From Bacteroidota bacterium (GTDB taxonomy: Bacteria; Bacteroidota; Bacteroidia; AKYH767-A; OLB10), in the NCBI GenBank assembly GCA_018268195.1, contig JAFDWZ010000049.1, positions 1 to 64,000 on the forward strand: a stretch of DNA of 64,000 nt, written 5' to 3'. This document shows, in pieces, positions 1-7,355 of the stretch. A program made the translations under genes and the position numbers. Under the pieces are notes generated by a model. The model did no database searches. It was not told the origin of the DNA and saw only the letters and a program-made list of their open reading frames with translations. The number at the start of each line of letters is the position of its first letter. Position 1 is the stretch's first letter.

Positions 1-230
1 TCCGCAAAGGAATTGACGTTTTCAGAACCTTTGTGCTTGGATGGTACAATGGCGATATGCAAACCATTATTTACTCCAAAACTATGCAGCCTGAATTAAA
101 ACGTGAAATTTGCTCAGTACTTGCCGGATATGTGTGGGACGAAAATAATCCTGTGGTAAAAAAACACAAGACACTGGTACCTACCCTTGCCAAGGTGATA
201 AAAATAAATGACCCTGAAGTGGCCTCGTAA
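1..230 (+). CDS. C-terminal end of an NAD(P)/FAD-dependent oxidoreductase, tryptophan-halogenase-like (partial)
   Basis: The frame is open from base 3 to a TAA at 228-230, giving about 75 residues of a protein whose start lies before the window. The segment FRTFVLGWYNGD followed by ICSVLAGYVWDENNPVV resembles the C-terminal tail of the flavin-dependent halogenase-like oxidoreductases common in Bacteroidota, which use FAD and often sit beside pigment or lipid genes. The GTG at 33 is internal, not a start. The neighbour on the opposite strand ends only 3 bases away and is also a flavoprotein, so the two genes converge. No FAD-binding motif is in view, so the family is a guess from the tail alone. 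Confidence 0.5.
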   Translation, partial: RKGIDVFRTFVLGWYNGDMQTIIYSKTMQPELKREICSVLAGYVWDENNPVVKKHKTLVPTLAKVIKINDPEVAS

Positions 231-233
231 TTT

Positions 234-1388
234 TTAAAAAAATTTCCTTACCTGTTCGCGAACAAACTCATGCCTGCTGACTTTTTTCAGCGCAAAATTT
301 ATCAGCCACTCTCTGTCAGCAGTAAGTTTTTGCAAGAATCGCTGTATGCGCAAATCTTTTAAAAGTTTTTTGTAAACCATCTTGTCGTAGGAGTGGTTAA
401 AGGATGCATTAAACTGCTGCTTCTCAAAACACGAAATCAGATGTTGCGCTGCAATTCTTCCGCTTATCATGGCATTACCTATGCCCTCTCCTGTTGCAGG
501 ATTTATCAGTGAAGCTGCATCTCCGCACAACAAAAACCGTTCTCCTGATATGGGATTTTTTCTTCCGCCACATGCCAGTCCGTATCCTGAAATGACCCCA
601 TCAGTGGTAGCATCTTTAAAGCGTTGCGAAAACCGCTCACTTGAAACAATCTCTTTCAGAGCAATTTTTAAATCAGTTGACGACTGTGCAATATATTTAT
701 TTACCATCCCAAAGCCCACATTAGCAGCATTGTTTTTCATAGGAAAAATCCAGAAATAACCGGGCATATAATTTTTTACAATATGTATTTCGAGAAGGTT
801 ATGGCTGAGGTCGGCCACATTGGAGTAATAAGCTCTTACGGCAGCGATGTTTTCATGCTTCTGCACAAAAGGTTTTGCAAGTTTTTTACGCACAAAAGAA
901 TTGGTTCCGTCACATCCCACTATCATTTTAGCATGAATGATGTTGCCATCATGCAATTCAATTTTAGCACCTGATGATGAAACGGCTAAAGTTTTTATTT
1001 CAGCTTTTAAAAAATGAGTCACCGATGAGTTTACTTCATTCGCCATATCGAATAAAAAATGGTCGAAATCTATCCTCTTTGAAGCATGACCCTTGGTTGT
1101 AAAAGTCAAATCAAATGACGATAAATCAGGTGAAACAAAGCGGCATCCTTCTATAGTCAGTTTTTCAGTAAATTGATTTAAAAATCTTTCGTTCAACAGC
1201 GGGTCAATCTGTTTCAACACACGCTGCACATTGGAGGGAATAGCATCACCACAAACCTTGTCGCGTGGGAATGTCGATTTATCAATCCATGCTATACGTA
1301 ATCCGGATTCTTTAAGTGCCATCACACATGCTGAACCTGCCGGCCCGGCACCTACAATAGCCACATCTGCATGATGTTCGGTTTGCAA
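234..1388 (-). CDS. Geranylgeranyl reductase family FAD-dependent oxidoreductase
   Basis: This 384-residue flavoprotein opens with a Rossmann dinucleotide motif, VAIVGAGPAGSA (residues 9-20). It carries the family's CGDAIP stretch (46-51), a VGCDGTNS segment (157-164) and a second FAD-contact motif LLCGDAASLINPATGEGIG (287-304). This arrangement fits the geranylgeranyl reductase/digeranylglycerophospholipid reductase branch of the p-hydroxybenzoate hydroxylase fold, which reduces or hydroxylates isoprenoid or polyketide chains. The exact substrate cannot be read from sequence. No signal peptide is seen, so it is cytoplasmic or membrane-peripheral. It is transcribed in the same direction as yebC, which ends 12 bases upstream of its start, so the two could share a transcript. 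Confidence 0.85.
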   Translation of the reverse strand: MQTEHHADVAIVGAGPAGSACVMALKESGLRIAWIDKSTFPRDKVCGDAIPSNVQRVLKQIDPLLNERFLNQFTEKLTIEGCRFVSPDLSSFDLTFTTKGHASKRIDFDHFLFDMANEVNSSVTHFLKAEIKTLAVSSSGAKIELHDGNIIHAKMIVGCDGTNSFVRKKLAKPFVQKHENIAAVRAYYSNVADLSHNLLEIHIVKNYMPGYFWIFPMKNNAANVGFGMVNKYIAQSSTDLKIALKEIVSSERFSQRFKDATTDGVISGYGLACGGRKNPISGERFLLCGDAASLINPATGEGIGNAMISGRIAAQHLISCFEKQQFNASFNHSYDKMVYKKLLKDLRIQRFLQKLTADREWLINFALKKVSRHEFVREQVRKFF

Positions 1389-1400
1389 AATGCAAATAAA

Positions 1401-2108
1401 TTATTTCATGTTGTGATAAACACTCTGCACGTCATCATCATCTTCCAGACGGTCAATCAGTGCCATCACTTTCTGCTCTTGCTCTTCGGTAAGTTCTACC
1501 GTATTCTGAGGAACTCGTGTAAGTTCGCTGCTTACAATTTCAATGTTTCTGTCTTCAAGCGCCTTAGTCATTCCTCCAAAATCCTCATAGCCGCTATATA
1601 GGTACACAAAACCATCTTCTTCCCATATTTCCTGCAAACCGAAATCTATCAACTCCAGTTCCAACATTTCAAGGTCTTTTCCTTCAGCCGAAAATTTGAA
1701 CAAACCTTTGCGATCAAACATAAATGCCACCGAGCCTGATGTTCCAAGGCTGCCTTCTTCCCTGTTAAAGTGCATACGTATATTGGCAACAGTGCGCGTT
1801 GAATTATCGGTTGCGGTTTCTACCAGAATCGCTACACCAAATGGTGCATATCCTTCGTAAGTTATTTCCTCATAGTCTTTCATGTCCTTGCTGGTAGCAC
1901 GCTTTATTGCTGCTTCCACTCGGTCTTTAGGCATGTTGAGGCCTTTGGCATTTTGTATTACTTGTCTGAGTTTGGGGTTATAATGCGGGTCAGGGCCACC
2001 GCTTTTTACAGCGATAGCAATTTCTTTTCCGATGCGGGTAAATGCTTTTGCCATCTTGGCATAGCGGGCAAACATTTTATGTTTTCTCTTTTCAAATACG
2101 CGTCCCAT
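1401..2108 (-). CDS. yebC: YebC/PmpR-family protein
   Basis: This is a 235-residue member of the YebC/PmpR/TACO1 family, known as a DNA-binding regulator and, in recent work, as a ribosome-associated factor for difficult peptide motifs. The family core is clear: KMAKAFTRIGKEIAIAVKSGG, then NPKLRQVIQNAKGLNMPKD, and the acidic YEGYAPFGVAILVE region. The start at 2108 (MGRVFEKRKHK) was chosen because it matches the family N-terminus. A longer frame reaches 2306, but that extension runs antisense through ssrA and reads as unrelated sequence. The C-terminus is rich in Asp and Glu (EDDDDVQSV). A TAnnTTTG promoter element lies 28 bases upstream on the minus strand. Confidence 0.93.
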   Translation of the reverse strand: MGRVFEKRKHKMFARYAKMAKAFTRIGKEIAIAVKSGGPDPHYNPKLRQVIQNAKGLNMPKDRVEAAIKRATSKDMKDYEEITYEGYAPFGVAILVETATDNSTRTVANIRMHFNREEGSLGTSGSVAFMFDRKGLFKFSAEGKDLEMLELELIDFGLQEIWEEDGFVYLYSGYEDFGGMTKALEDRNIEIVSSELTRVPQNTVELTEEQEQKVMALIDRLEDDDDVQSVYHNMK

Positions 2109-2136
2109 AATTTTTTTTACTGATAAATACTGACTG

Positions 2137-2165
2137 CAAAAATAACAATTCAGACAAGTTGACAA
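2137..2165 (-). promoter_or_regulatory. Candidate yebC promoter
   Basis: On the minus strand TATTTTTG (2144 to 2137) fits the Bacteroidota -7 consensus TAnnTTTG, with a TTG (2165 to 2163) 18 bases upstream as a possible -33. It lies 28 bases before the yebC ATG. The -33 region overlaps the one proposed for ssrA on the other strand. Confidence 0.45.
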
Positions 2166-2191
2166 GCATTCGGTAATTTGCACTATTTTTG
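2159..2191 (+). promoter_or_regulatory. Candidate ssrA promoter
   Basis: TTG (2159-2161) and TATTTTTG (2184-2191) are separated by 22 bases, close to the Bacteroidota -33/-7 arrangement. The element lies about 30 bases before the mature tmRNA 5' end, leaving room for a short leader removed by RNase P. Confidence 0.45.
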
Positions 2192-2222
2192 CACACATTA
2201 AAACAGTTCTTTCACATACTAT

Positions 2223-2616
2223 GGGGCCGAAAGGTTTCGACAGGTTGCGCAATAGGTGCGTAAGCATGCCGGGTGCTGTGAACACGACCCGTAAATCCCG
2301 ATTCACAACTCGCTTAAATGGCGAAACAAACTACGCGCTTGCGGCTTAATTCTTCAGAGAAGAATTGCCTAATCGTGTCACCAGGTGGCACGACAAGCTG
2401 TCCCTGCTGAACTTACGTTCATAGAGTTCAGGCCAGGGGCATCATAAATATGAACTGGTTGCCGTAATGCTCTGATACGGCAATGAGATAAAAGAGCTAA
2501 GGAAAAGGATGGTAAGCTTTCCGCCTCGTCTTTTCCCTACAATCAAGCGAAAGATAAGCATGTAGAAAGCGTATTGATTCCAGCTCTGGACGTGAGTTCA
2601 AATCTCACCGGCTCCA
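2223..2616 (+). ncRNA. ssrA: Transfer-messenger RNA (tmRNA)
   Basis: The one-piece tmRNA rescues stalled ribosomes by trans-translation. The 5' end GGGGCCGAAAGGTTTCGACAGG is the conserved tmRNA start, and its GGGGCC (2223-2228) pairs with GGCTCC (2610-2615) to form the tRNA-like acceptor stem. The T-arm signature GTTCAAATC sits just before the 3' end. CCA is not encoded. The tag frame is at 2320-2349. The stretch between carries the expected pseudoknot-rich G/C segments. A T-rich run follows immediately and may help end transcription. The 3' end is placed at the discriminator A, within a base or two. Confidence 0.97.
2320..2349 (+). other. tmRNA proteolysis-tag reading frame
   Basis: Codons from GGC at 2320 to TAA at 2347-2349 read GETNYALAA and stop. 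This ends in the ALAA degron and matches the GE(T/N)NYALAA pattern typical of Bacteroidota tags, which ClpXP-type proteases recognise. Confidence 0.92.
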
Positions 2617-2685
2617 CATTTTTCTTAAACACTGCAGCGTTTAAAACTACTCCTGCGAAATGTGAAAACCTTCCTTACTTCCTTT

Positions 2686-2693
2686 TACTTTTG
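2686..2693 (+). promoter_or_regulatory. Candidate -7 element for the small gene-ftsE operon
   Basis: TACTTTTG matches TAnnTTTG and ends only 5 bases before the ATG at 2699. If used, transcription would begin at or within a few bases of the start codon, giving a leaderless or almost leaderless mRNA. Confidence 0.35.
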
Positions 2694-2698
2694 CTTTG

Positions 2699-2902
2699 AT
2701 GTATCTTCTGAAAATTAAAGGCACAGCAAAAATTCCTGACTATGTTCAGATGCGTGATGACAAATTTAATCTCATTGCTTATTTCAGAGCCGACCGCCCG
2801 GAAAAGGCACTTGCAAAAGCAGGATATGGCGATAAAGAAGCTATGATTCTTGAAATTATTAATGAAATGCCTTTCGGCAAAATTCAAAAAATTGACTTAT
2901 GA
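2699..2902 (+). CDS. Small conserved-looking protein coupled to ftsE
   Basis: This is a 67-residue, charged, soluble protein with no signal peptide, no cysteines and no recognisable catalytic motif. The ATG at 2699 was preferred over the TTG just before it. Its stop overlaps the ftsE start in an ATGA (2899-2902), so the two are very likely translationally coupled, which argues for a real gene. By position a role linked to FtsE is possible. I recognise similar short genes next to ftsE in Bacteroidota but know no established function. Confidence 0.75.
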   Translation: MYLLKIKGTAKIPDYVQMRDDKFNLIAYFRADRPEKALAKAGYGDKEAMILEIINEMPFGKIQKIDL

Positions 2903-3576
2903 CTACTGCAGAACAACCGATTGTAAACTTGCACGAAGCAAACATCTATGTAAAGAAAAACCTGATTCTTACAGGTGTTAACCTTCACGTGAGCAAGAAT
3001 GAATTTGTGTATCTAATTGGCAGAACAGGAAGCGGGAAAAGTTCATTATTGCGTGTTCTGTTTGGTGATATACGGCTCAGTCAGGGCGAAGGCATTGTGG
3101 CAGGTTATAATCTGGTAAAACTTCGTCAGCGCGATATTCCTTTTTTGCGCAGAAAACTCGGTATCGTATTTCAGGATTTTCAGCTCCTGAGCGACCGCAC
3201 CGCCAAAGACAATCTTTTGTTTGTACTGAAAGCTACCGGATGGCAGGACAAGAATAAAATTGACGAACGTATTAACGAAGTGCTTCAGAAAGTTGGTCTT
3301 AGCACCAAAGGTTTCAAAATGCCTCATGAGCTTTCAGGCGGAGAACAACAACGTCTGGCCATTGCACGTGCTTTGCTGAATGAACCCGAACTTATTCTTG
3401 CTGATGAGCCATCAGGAAATCTGGACCCTGAAACAAGCAACGAAATCATGAGTCTGTTTTTTGAACTTAGTAAAACTCGCTGTTCGGTGATTATGGCTAC
3501 ACACAACTATTCCCTTATCGAAAAATTTCCTGCACGTATTATCCGTCTTGAAACAGGACGCGTTTTGGAGAACTGA
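2899..3576 (+). CDS. ftsE: FtsE-like ABC transporter ATP-binding protein
   Basis: This is a 225-residue cytoplasmic ATPase of the LolD/MacB/FtsE type. Walker A is GRTGSGKSS (41-49), the Q-loop is FQDFQLL (91-97), the signature is LSGGEQQ (145-151) and Walker B with catalytic Glu is LILADEP (165-171). The switch His is in MATHN. FtsE pairs with the membrane protein FtsX to control peptidoglycan hydrolases at the septum. No ftsX is adjacent here; in this phylum the partners are often separated. The gene overlaps the upstream small gene by 4 bases. A LolD-type transporter ATPase is the alternative, but the length and the [10 protein letters not shown] context favour FtsE. Confidence 0.85.
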   Translation: MTTAEQPIVNLHEANIYVKKNLILTGVNLHVSKNEFVYLIGRTGSGKSSLLRVLFGDIRLSQGEGIVAGYNLVKLRQRDIPFLRRKLGIVFQDFQLLSDRTAKDNLLFVLKATGWQDKNKIDERINEVLQKVGLSTKGFKMPHELSGGEQQRLAIARALLNEPELILADEPSGNLDPETSNEIMSLFFELSKTRCSVIMATHNYSLIEKFPARIIRLETGRVLEN

Positions 3577-3593
3577 TTATTTTTTTAACTTTG
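3564..3593 (+). promoter_or_regulatory. Candidate promoter of the beta-barrel gene at 3613
   Basis: TTTG (3564-3567, inside the end of ftsE) and TAACTTTG (3586-3593) are 18 bases apart. The -7 element ends 19 bases before the ATG, so this gene may be transcribed independently of ftsE. Confidence 0.45.
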
Positions 3594-3612
3594 GTTCTTC
3601 ATTTTTACGACA

Positions 3613-4233
3613 ATGAAAAGAACCATCATCCTTATTGCAGCAATCATTAGCTACTTGCCTTCAATGGCGCAGTTTGCCTTCAATCCACAGGTTGGATTGT
3701 CTGTAGCACGTCTCCATAGTTTGGAAAGTACTGAAAATACCAAAGCACGTGTAGGCTGGCTTGCAGGTGCCGATTTCAGAATAGGAAAACGTTTTTATAT
3801 TCAACCGGGAATTTTTTACTGGAACACTTCAACAGCGTTTATTAACGACTCGCTGCAGATTGATTCACGCCTTCAGCGCTCCGATATTAAAATCAATGGA
3901 CACATAGGAGTAAATCTTTTAGATGATGAAAATGCCAAATTTCGACTGAGCGTAGGGCCCAGCTACAACATTCTGCTTTCGAAAAGCGTATCGAATGATG
4001 ACATTGGCAATACTACCCTGAATGATCTTAAAAAGAATTTCAACAACGGCATGTTTAATTTAGATGCTGCTCTGGGAATTGATTTCTGGCTGCTCACAGT
4101 TGAAGCCGGATATAGCCTGAGCATTACTGATGCATGGAAAGATTTGGATTACTACAAATCCAATGCACGTTATGGAACTTTTTACCTCAATGTAGGCATT
4201 GTGATAGGCAATGCCACTTCAAGCAGAAACTAA
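3613..4233 (+). CDS. Outer membrane beta-barrel protein (PorT-like fold)
   Basis: This 206-residue protein has a signal peptide (MKRTIILIAAIISYLPSMAQ). The mature part alternates hydrophobic and polar residues: GLSVARLHSL, AGADFRIGKRFYIQPGIFYW, HIGVNLLDDENAKFRLSVGPSYNILL, LDAALGIDFWLLTVEAGYSL, GTFYLNVGIVIG. That is the pattern of a small 8- to 10-stranded barrel of the PorT/outer-membrane beta-barrel class frequent in Bacteroidota. It probably sits in the outer membrane. No specific function can be read. It converges with the next gene, and the two stop codons overlap by 4 bases. Confidence 0.7.
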   Translation: MKRTIILIAAIISYLPSMAQFAFNPQVGLSVARLHSLESTENTKARVGWLAGADFRIGKRFYIQPGIFYWNTSTAFINDSLQIDSRLQRSDIKINGHIGVNLLDDENAKFRLSVGPSYNILLSKSVSNDDIGNTTLNDLKKNFNNGMFNLDAALGIDFWLLTVEAGYSLSITDAWKDLDYYKSNARYGTFYLNVGIVIGNATSSRN

Positions 4234-4736
4234 TCAGTGACTACTTGCTTAAACTGTTCTGTAAATTGTCGGTTGTAATTTTGTTGACCATAAACGTAGG
4301 TACGTTTTACATCACGCGGCACACCACCGGGACCACGCACCAGTTCTGAAACATAAACCTGCAAACATTTCCCTTTTCCGGTTTTCACTACTTCTGCGCT
4401 TTCAATACGTGCGCGCTTTTTGTAGCTTGCTACCATTTTGAATTTTTGTTCTGAATAATGTAATGCATTTATCGAGTCAGGAACAAGAATACAGGCATAA
4501 AATGTCAATGTGCTGTCTGCATTATTAACAATATTGCCCGCTTCAAAAATGGTATAGGCGTAAGCAATTTTTTCGCTTTCTGTATTAAACTTATCGGTAA
4601 GCAGAAATTTAACAGTATGCGATTCAGAAGGAGCAATACGATTTACAAAATCTTCAGCCGACTCACCGTCTTTTCTGATATAGTCCTGCCCAATGCTAAA
4701 CAATGGCAGCATCAACAAACAAAGTATGGTTTTCAT
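4230..4736 (-). CDS. Exported protein of unknown function
   Basis: This 168-residue protein has a short signal peptide (MKTILCLLMLPLFSIGQ). After cleavage it is polar, with DYIRKDGESAEDFVNRIAPSESHTVKF near the start and a C-terminal segment rich in Lys, Arg and Val. No catalytic motif or transmembrane segment is visible. It is flanked by 204 bases without a convincing gene upstream and converges with the barrel gene at 3613, sharing the bases 4230-4233 of the two stop codons. I do not recognise the family. The periplasm is the likely site. Confidence 0.6.
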   Translation of the reverse strand: MKTILCLLMLPLFSIGQDYIRKDGESAEDFVNRIAPSESHTVKFLLTDKFNTESEKIAYAYTIFEAGNIVNNADSTLTFYACILVPDSINALHYSEQKFKMVASYKKRARIESAEVVKTGKGKCLQVYVSELVRGPGGVPRDVKRTYVYGQQNYNRQFTEQFKQVVTD

Positions 4737-4940
4737 AATCTTATAAATTTATTGGCAGTAAAAATAAGAATTGATTGGTGAAGATGATATATATATTCTC
4801 CGATTTAACTTTGCATGCGGAGTATTACTCCAAGTATTTTGCAGGTACTATGGTTCATAAATCCTTAGGTCTCCTTGCGTCTATTCTTCGTAGTGTTGTG
4901 ATGAATGATGGTTGTTGTAACAGAGACTTAATCCACTCCC

Positions 4941-5453
4941 CTACTCTCCCACAATCTGATTTAACTTCTGTTCCAATTCTTCAAACTTCAGGTTTTCACC
5001 TTTAATCACTATCCGTGCTTTTTTATATATCGGTTTGCGTCTGTCCAATTCATTGATGATAAATTCCATCAGGTCAACATCAGCTAAATTTTTGAGTAAG
5101 GGTCTTTCACTTTTTCGAGGTGCAATGCGATGAAAAATACTTCCCGGATGCATTTCAAGATAGATGGTAATGCCCTGTTCGTTCATCCATTGCATATTAT
5201 CTGCATGGCATGGTGCGCCTCCACCTGTTGCTACTACCAGGTTTTTTCTTCCTTCCAACGACCGAAGAATTTCTGTTTCTTTCTGTCTGAAATAAGGCTC
5301 ACCATCACTGTCAAAAATTTCTGGTATAGATTTCCCTGCAACACATTCAATGGATTTATCGGTATCCACAAATCCATACTTCAACCGTGCAGCAAGCTTT
5401 TTACCTACGGTACTTTTGCCGCTACCCATAAATCCAACAAGAAAAATCAGCAT
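4941..5453 (-). CDS. aroK: Shikimate kinase
   Basis: This 170-residue enzyme phosphorylates shikimate at the 3-position with ATP in the chorismate pathway to aromatic amino acids. The P-loop is GFMGSGKST (7-15), the magnesium and shikimate contacts are in DTD (30-32), and the glycine-rich shikimate-binding loop GGGAP is at 77-81. The lid has RKSERPLL with the conserved Arg. Length is normal for AroK. It starts 5 bases after the def stop and likely shares a transcript with ruvX and def. Confidence 0.95.
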   Translation of the reverse strand: MLIFLVGFMGSGKSTVGKKLAARLKYGFVDTDKSIECVAGKSIPEIFDSDGEPYFRQKETEILRSLEGRKNLVVATGGGAPCHADNMQWMNEQGITIYLEMHPGSIFHRIAPRKSERPLLKNLADVDLMEFIINELDRRKPIYKKARIVIKGENLKFEELEQKLNQIVGE

Positions 5454-5458
5454 TTACT

Positions 5459-6019
5459 TTATTTCTTTACAGGAAATTTCATCCGGTAATCCACATCCAC
5501 TCTTCCGATGGTAATATCACGGAGTTTCCCTTTGAGCAATTGTTTTTTCAGTGGCGAAAGTTTATCTACAAACAATACCCCTTCTATGTGGTCATATTCA
5601 TGCTGGATGACACGCGCTGCCAGTCCGCTAAATATTTCTTCATGCGTTTCGAAATTCTCATCCTGATATCTTATTCTGATAATTTTTCTGCGTGAAATAT
5701 CTTCTCTTATACCGGGAATACTCAGACATCCTTCGTTAAATTTCCATTCATTGCCATCTTCATCCAACATCTGTGCATTGATAAAAACACGTTTAAAGTT
5801 TTCAAGTTCTTTCTCATCATCTGCAAATGGTTTGGCATCTATCACAAAAAGTCTTATTCCTAAGCCTATCTGCGGAGCCGCAAGCCCCACACCCGAAGCC
5901 GCATACATGGTTTCAAACATATTGGCAATAAGCTGCTCCAAGTTTGGATAGTTTTTGTCAATGGCCATTGCCTTCTTTTTCAGTATAGGGTTACCATAAG
6001 AGGTAATTGGTAATATCAT
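5459..6019 (-). CDS. def: Peptide deformylase
   Basis: This 186-residue metalloenzyme removes the formyl group from the initiator methionine of new proteins. All three deformylase motifs are present: GVGLAAPQIG (43-52), EGCLS (96-100) with the metal-binding Cys, and HEYDH (140-144) with the two metal-binding His and the catalytic Glu. Its start overlaps the ruvX stop by 4 bases, so translation of ruvX and def is probably coupled, and aroK follows 5 bases downstream. Confidence 0.96.
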   Translation of the reverse strand: MILPITSYGNPILKKKAMAIDKNYPNLEQLIANMFETMYAASGVGLAAPQIGLGIRLFVIDAKPFADDEKELENFKRVFINAQMLDEDGNEWKFNEGCLSIPGIREDISRRKIIRIRYQDENFETHEEIFSGLAARVIQHEYDHIEGVLFVDKLSPLKKQLLKGKLRDITIGRVDVDYRMKFPVKK

Positions 6020-6447
6020 GAATGCTTGATTTGATTATTTCGATATAGTAAATACGATTGTAATATGATAACTGCACTGGTACGGTCAATCACCGATTTG
6101 TCCTTGCGCATACGCTTGGATTCTCCTGCCGTGTGCAATGCCTGTTGCGCCATCACGGATGTAAATCGCTCGTCATAGCGTTCAATTTTTATGTCAGGCT
6201 TTTGATTTTTTAACGTTTGAATGAATACACGGATTTGTTTTTCGCTTTCTGATTCGGTATTGTTCATCTGCATGGGTTTGCCTATTACAATACATTCAGT
6301 TTTTTCGCTCTCCATATATTCAAGAATAAACTTTACAGCATCGCGCGCATGCACCGATGTTAACGGTGTAGCTATCATCTGTAACGGGTCTGTTACAGCA
6401 ATGCCTACACGTTTGGTTCCGTAATCAACAGCAATTATTCTCGACAT
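6016..6447 (-). CDS. ruvX: Putative Holliday junction resolvase RuvX/YqgF
   Basis: This 143-residue RNase H-fold protein belongs to the YqgF family, implicated in 16S pre-rRNA 5' processing and proposed as a resolvase. The first acidic residue is in AVDYGTKRVGIAV (Asp8), the central YDERFTS motif holds a Glu, and the C-terminal DRTSAVIILQSYL supplies the last Asp. It is the first gene of a compact ruvX-def-aroK run on the minus strand. A TAnnTTTG element lies 20 bases upstream of the start. Confidence 0.93.
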   Translation of the reverse strand: MSRIIAVDYGTKRVGIAVTDPLQMIATPLTSVHARDAVKFILEYMESEKTECIVIGKPMQMNNTESESEKQIRVFIQTLKNQKPDIKIERYDERFTSVMAQQALHTAGESKRMRKDKSVIDRTSAVIILQSYLLYRNNQIKHS

Positions 6448-6467
6448 TAATTTTTTCCTTCCGAATG

Positions 6468-6475
6468 CAAAAATA
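6468..6475 (-). promoter_or_regulatory. Candidate -7 element for ruvX-def-aroK
   Basis: CAAAAATA reads TATTTTTG on the minus strand, matching TAnnTTTG, 20 bases before the ruvX ATG. It lies back to back with the dapD element at 6506-6513. Confidence 0.45.
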
Positions 6476-6505
6476 AGGAATAGTGCTCATCTTACCATAG
6501 TCATG

Positions 6506-6513
6506 TATATTTG
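6506..6513 (+). promoter_or_regulatory. Candidate -7 element for dapD
   Basis: TATATTTG matches TAnnTTTG and ends 16 bases before the ATG at 6530. It overlaps the first codons of the longer possible reading frame (from 6503), which supports the later start. Confidence 0.45.
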
Positions 6514-6529
6514 CAAGGTAAAATCAGTT

Positions 6530-7345
6530 ATGTCGAAAAACGAATCTATAATCCATCAAATCTGGGAAGACCGTAGCCTGCTTAACGAGCCTTCCTCACA
6601 GCAAATTATTCGGGATACCATTGAACAGTTAGACAAAGGCACCTTACGAGTTGCTGAACCTGATGGTGACGGGTGGAAAGTAAATGACTGGGTAAAAAAA
6701 GCCGTCATTCTGTATTTTCCCATTCAGAAAATGGAAACCATGCATGCAGGCCCCATGGAATTTCATGATAAAATGCTTCTGAAAACAGGATATGAAAAGT
6801 TAGGTGTGCGGGTGGTTCCTCATGCTGTTGCACGCTATGGCAGCTATCTTTCTCCGGGAGTTATAATGATGCCTTCGTATGTAAACATAGGAGCGTATGT
6901 GGATAGTGGTACCATGGTTGACACTTGGGCTACGGTAGGTTCATGTGCTCAGATTGGAAAAAATGTTCACCTGAGTGGTGGTGTAGGTATTGGCGGTGTG
7001 CTGGAACCCGTGCAGGCAGCTCCCGTTATTATTGAAGATAATTGTTTCATCGGCTCACGCTGTATTGTTGTGGAAGGTGTGCGTGTGCAAAAGGAAGCCG
7101 TTCTCGGAGCTAATGTAGTACTCACTATGTCAACAAAAATTATTGACGTTACAGGCAACAAACCGGTTGAATATAGGGGTATAGTTCCTCCACGCTCCGT
7201 AGTGATTCCGGGAAGTGTTGCAAAAGAATTTCCTGCAGGAAATTATCAGGTTCCTTGCGCCTTGATTATCGGAAAAAGAAAAGCTTCTACCGATACTAAA
7301 ACTTCTCTGAATGATGCCTTGCGCGATTTTAGTGTAGCAGTTTAA
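6530..7345 (+). CDS. dapD: 2,3,4,5-tetrahydropyridine-2,6-dicarboxylate N-succinyltransferase
   Basis: This 271-residue left-handed beta-helix enzyme transfers succinyl from succinyl-CoA to tetrahydrodipicolinate in lysine and meso-diaminopimelate synthesis. The hexapeptide-repeat region is visible (PGVIMMPSYVNIGAYVDSGTMVDTWATVGSCAQIGKNVHLSGGVGIGG, in pieces), followed by the DapD hallmark LEPVQAAPVIIEDNCFIGSR. The start at 6530 (MSKNES) replaces an upstream ATG at 6503 because a promoter-like element covers the latter. A second lysine-pathway gene, dapA, lies 31 kb away. Confidence 0.96.
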   Translation: MSKNESIIHQIWEDRSLLNEPSSQQIIRDTIEQLDKGTLRVAEPDGDGWKVNDWVKKAVILYFPIQKMETMHAGPMEFHDKMLLKTGYEKLGVRVVPHAVARYGSYLSPGVIMMPSYVNIGAYVDSGTMVDTWATVGSCAQIGKNVHLSGGVGIGGVLEPVQAAPVIIEDNCFIGSRCIVVEGVRVQKEAVLGANVVLTMSTKIIDVTGNKPVEYRGIVPPRSVVIPGSVAKEFPAGNYQVPCALIIGKRKASTDTKTSLNDALRDFSVAV

Positions 7346-7355
7346 AGTTTTTGGG

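Noticed and set aside
2109-2306. N-terminal extension of yebC over the ssrA gene
   Set aside because: The added residues do not resemble the YebC family and run antisense through the conserved 5' end of tmRNA; the Met at 2108 matches the family start.
4737-5005. A plus-strand open frame at 4775-5005
   Set aside because: It overlaps the end of aroK, has no family resemblance and no plausible start signal; the 204-base gap appears to hold no gene.
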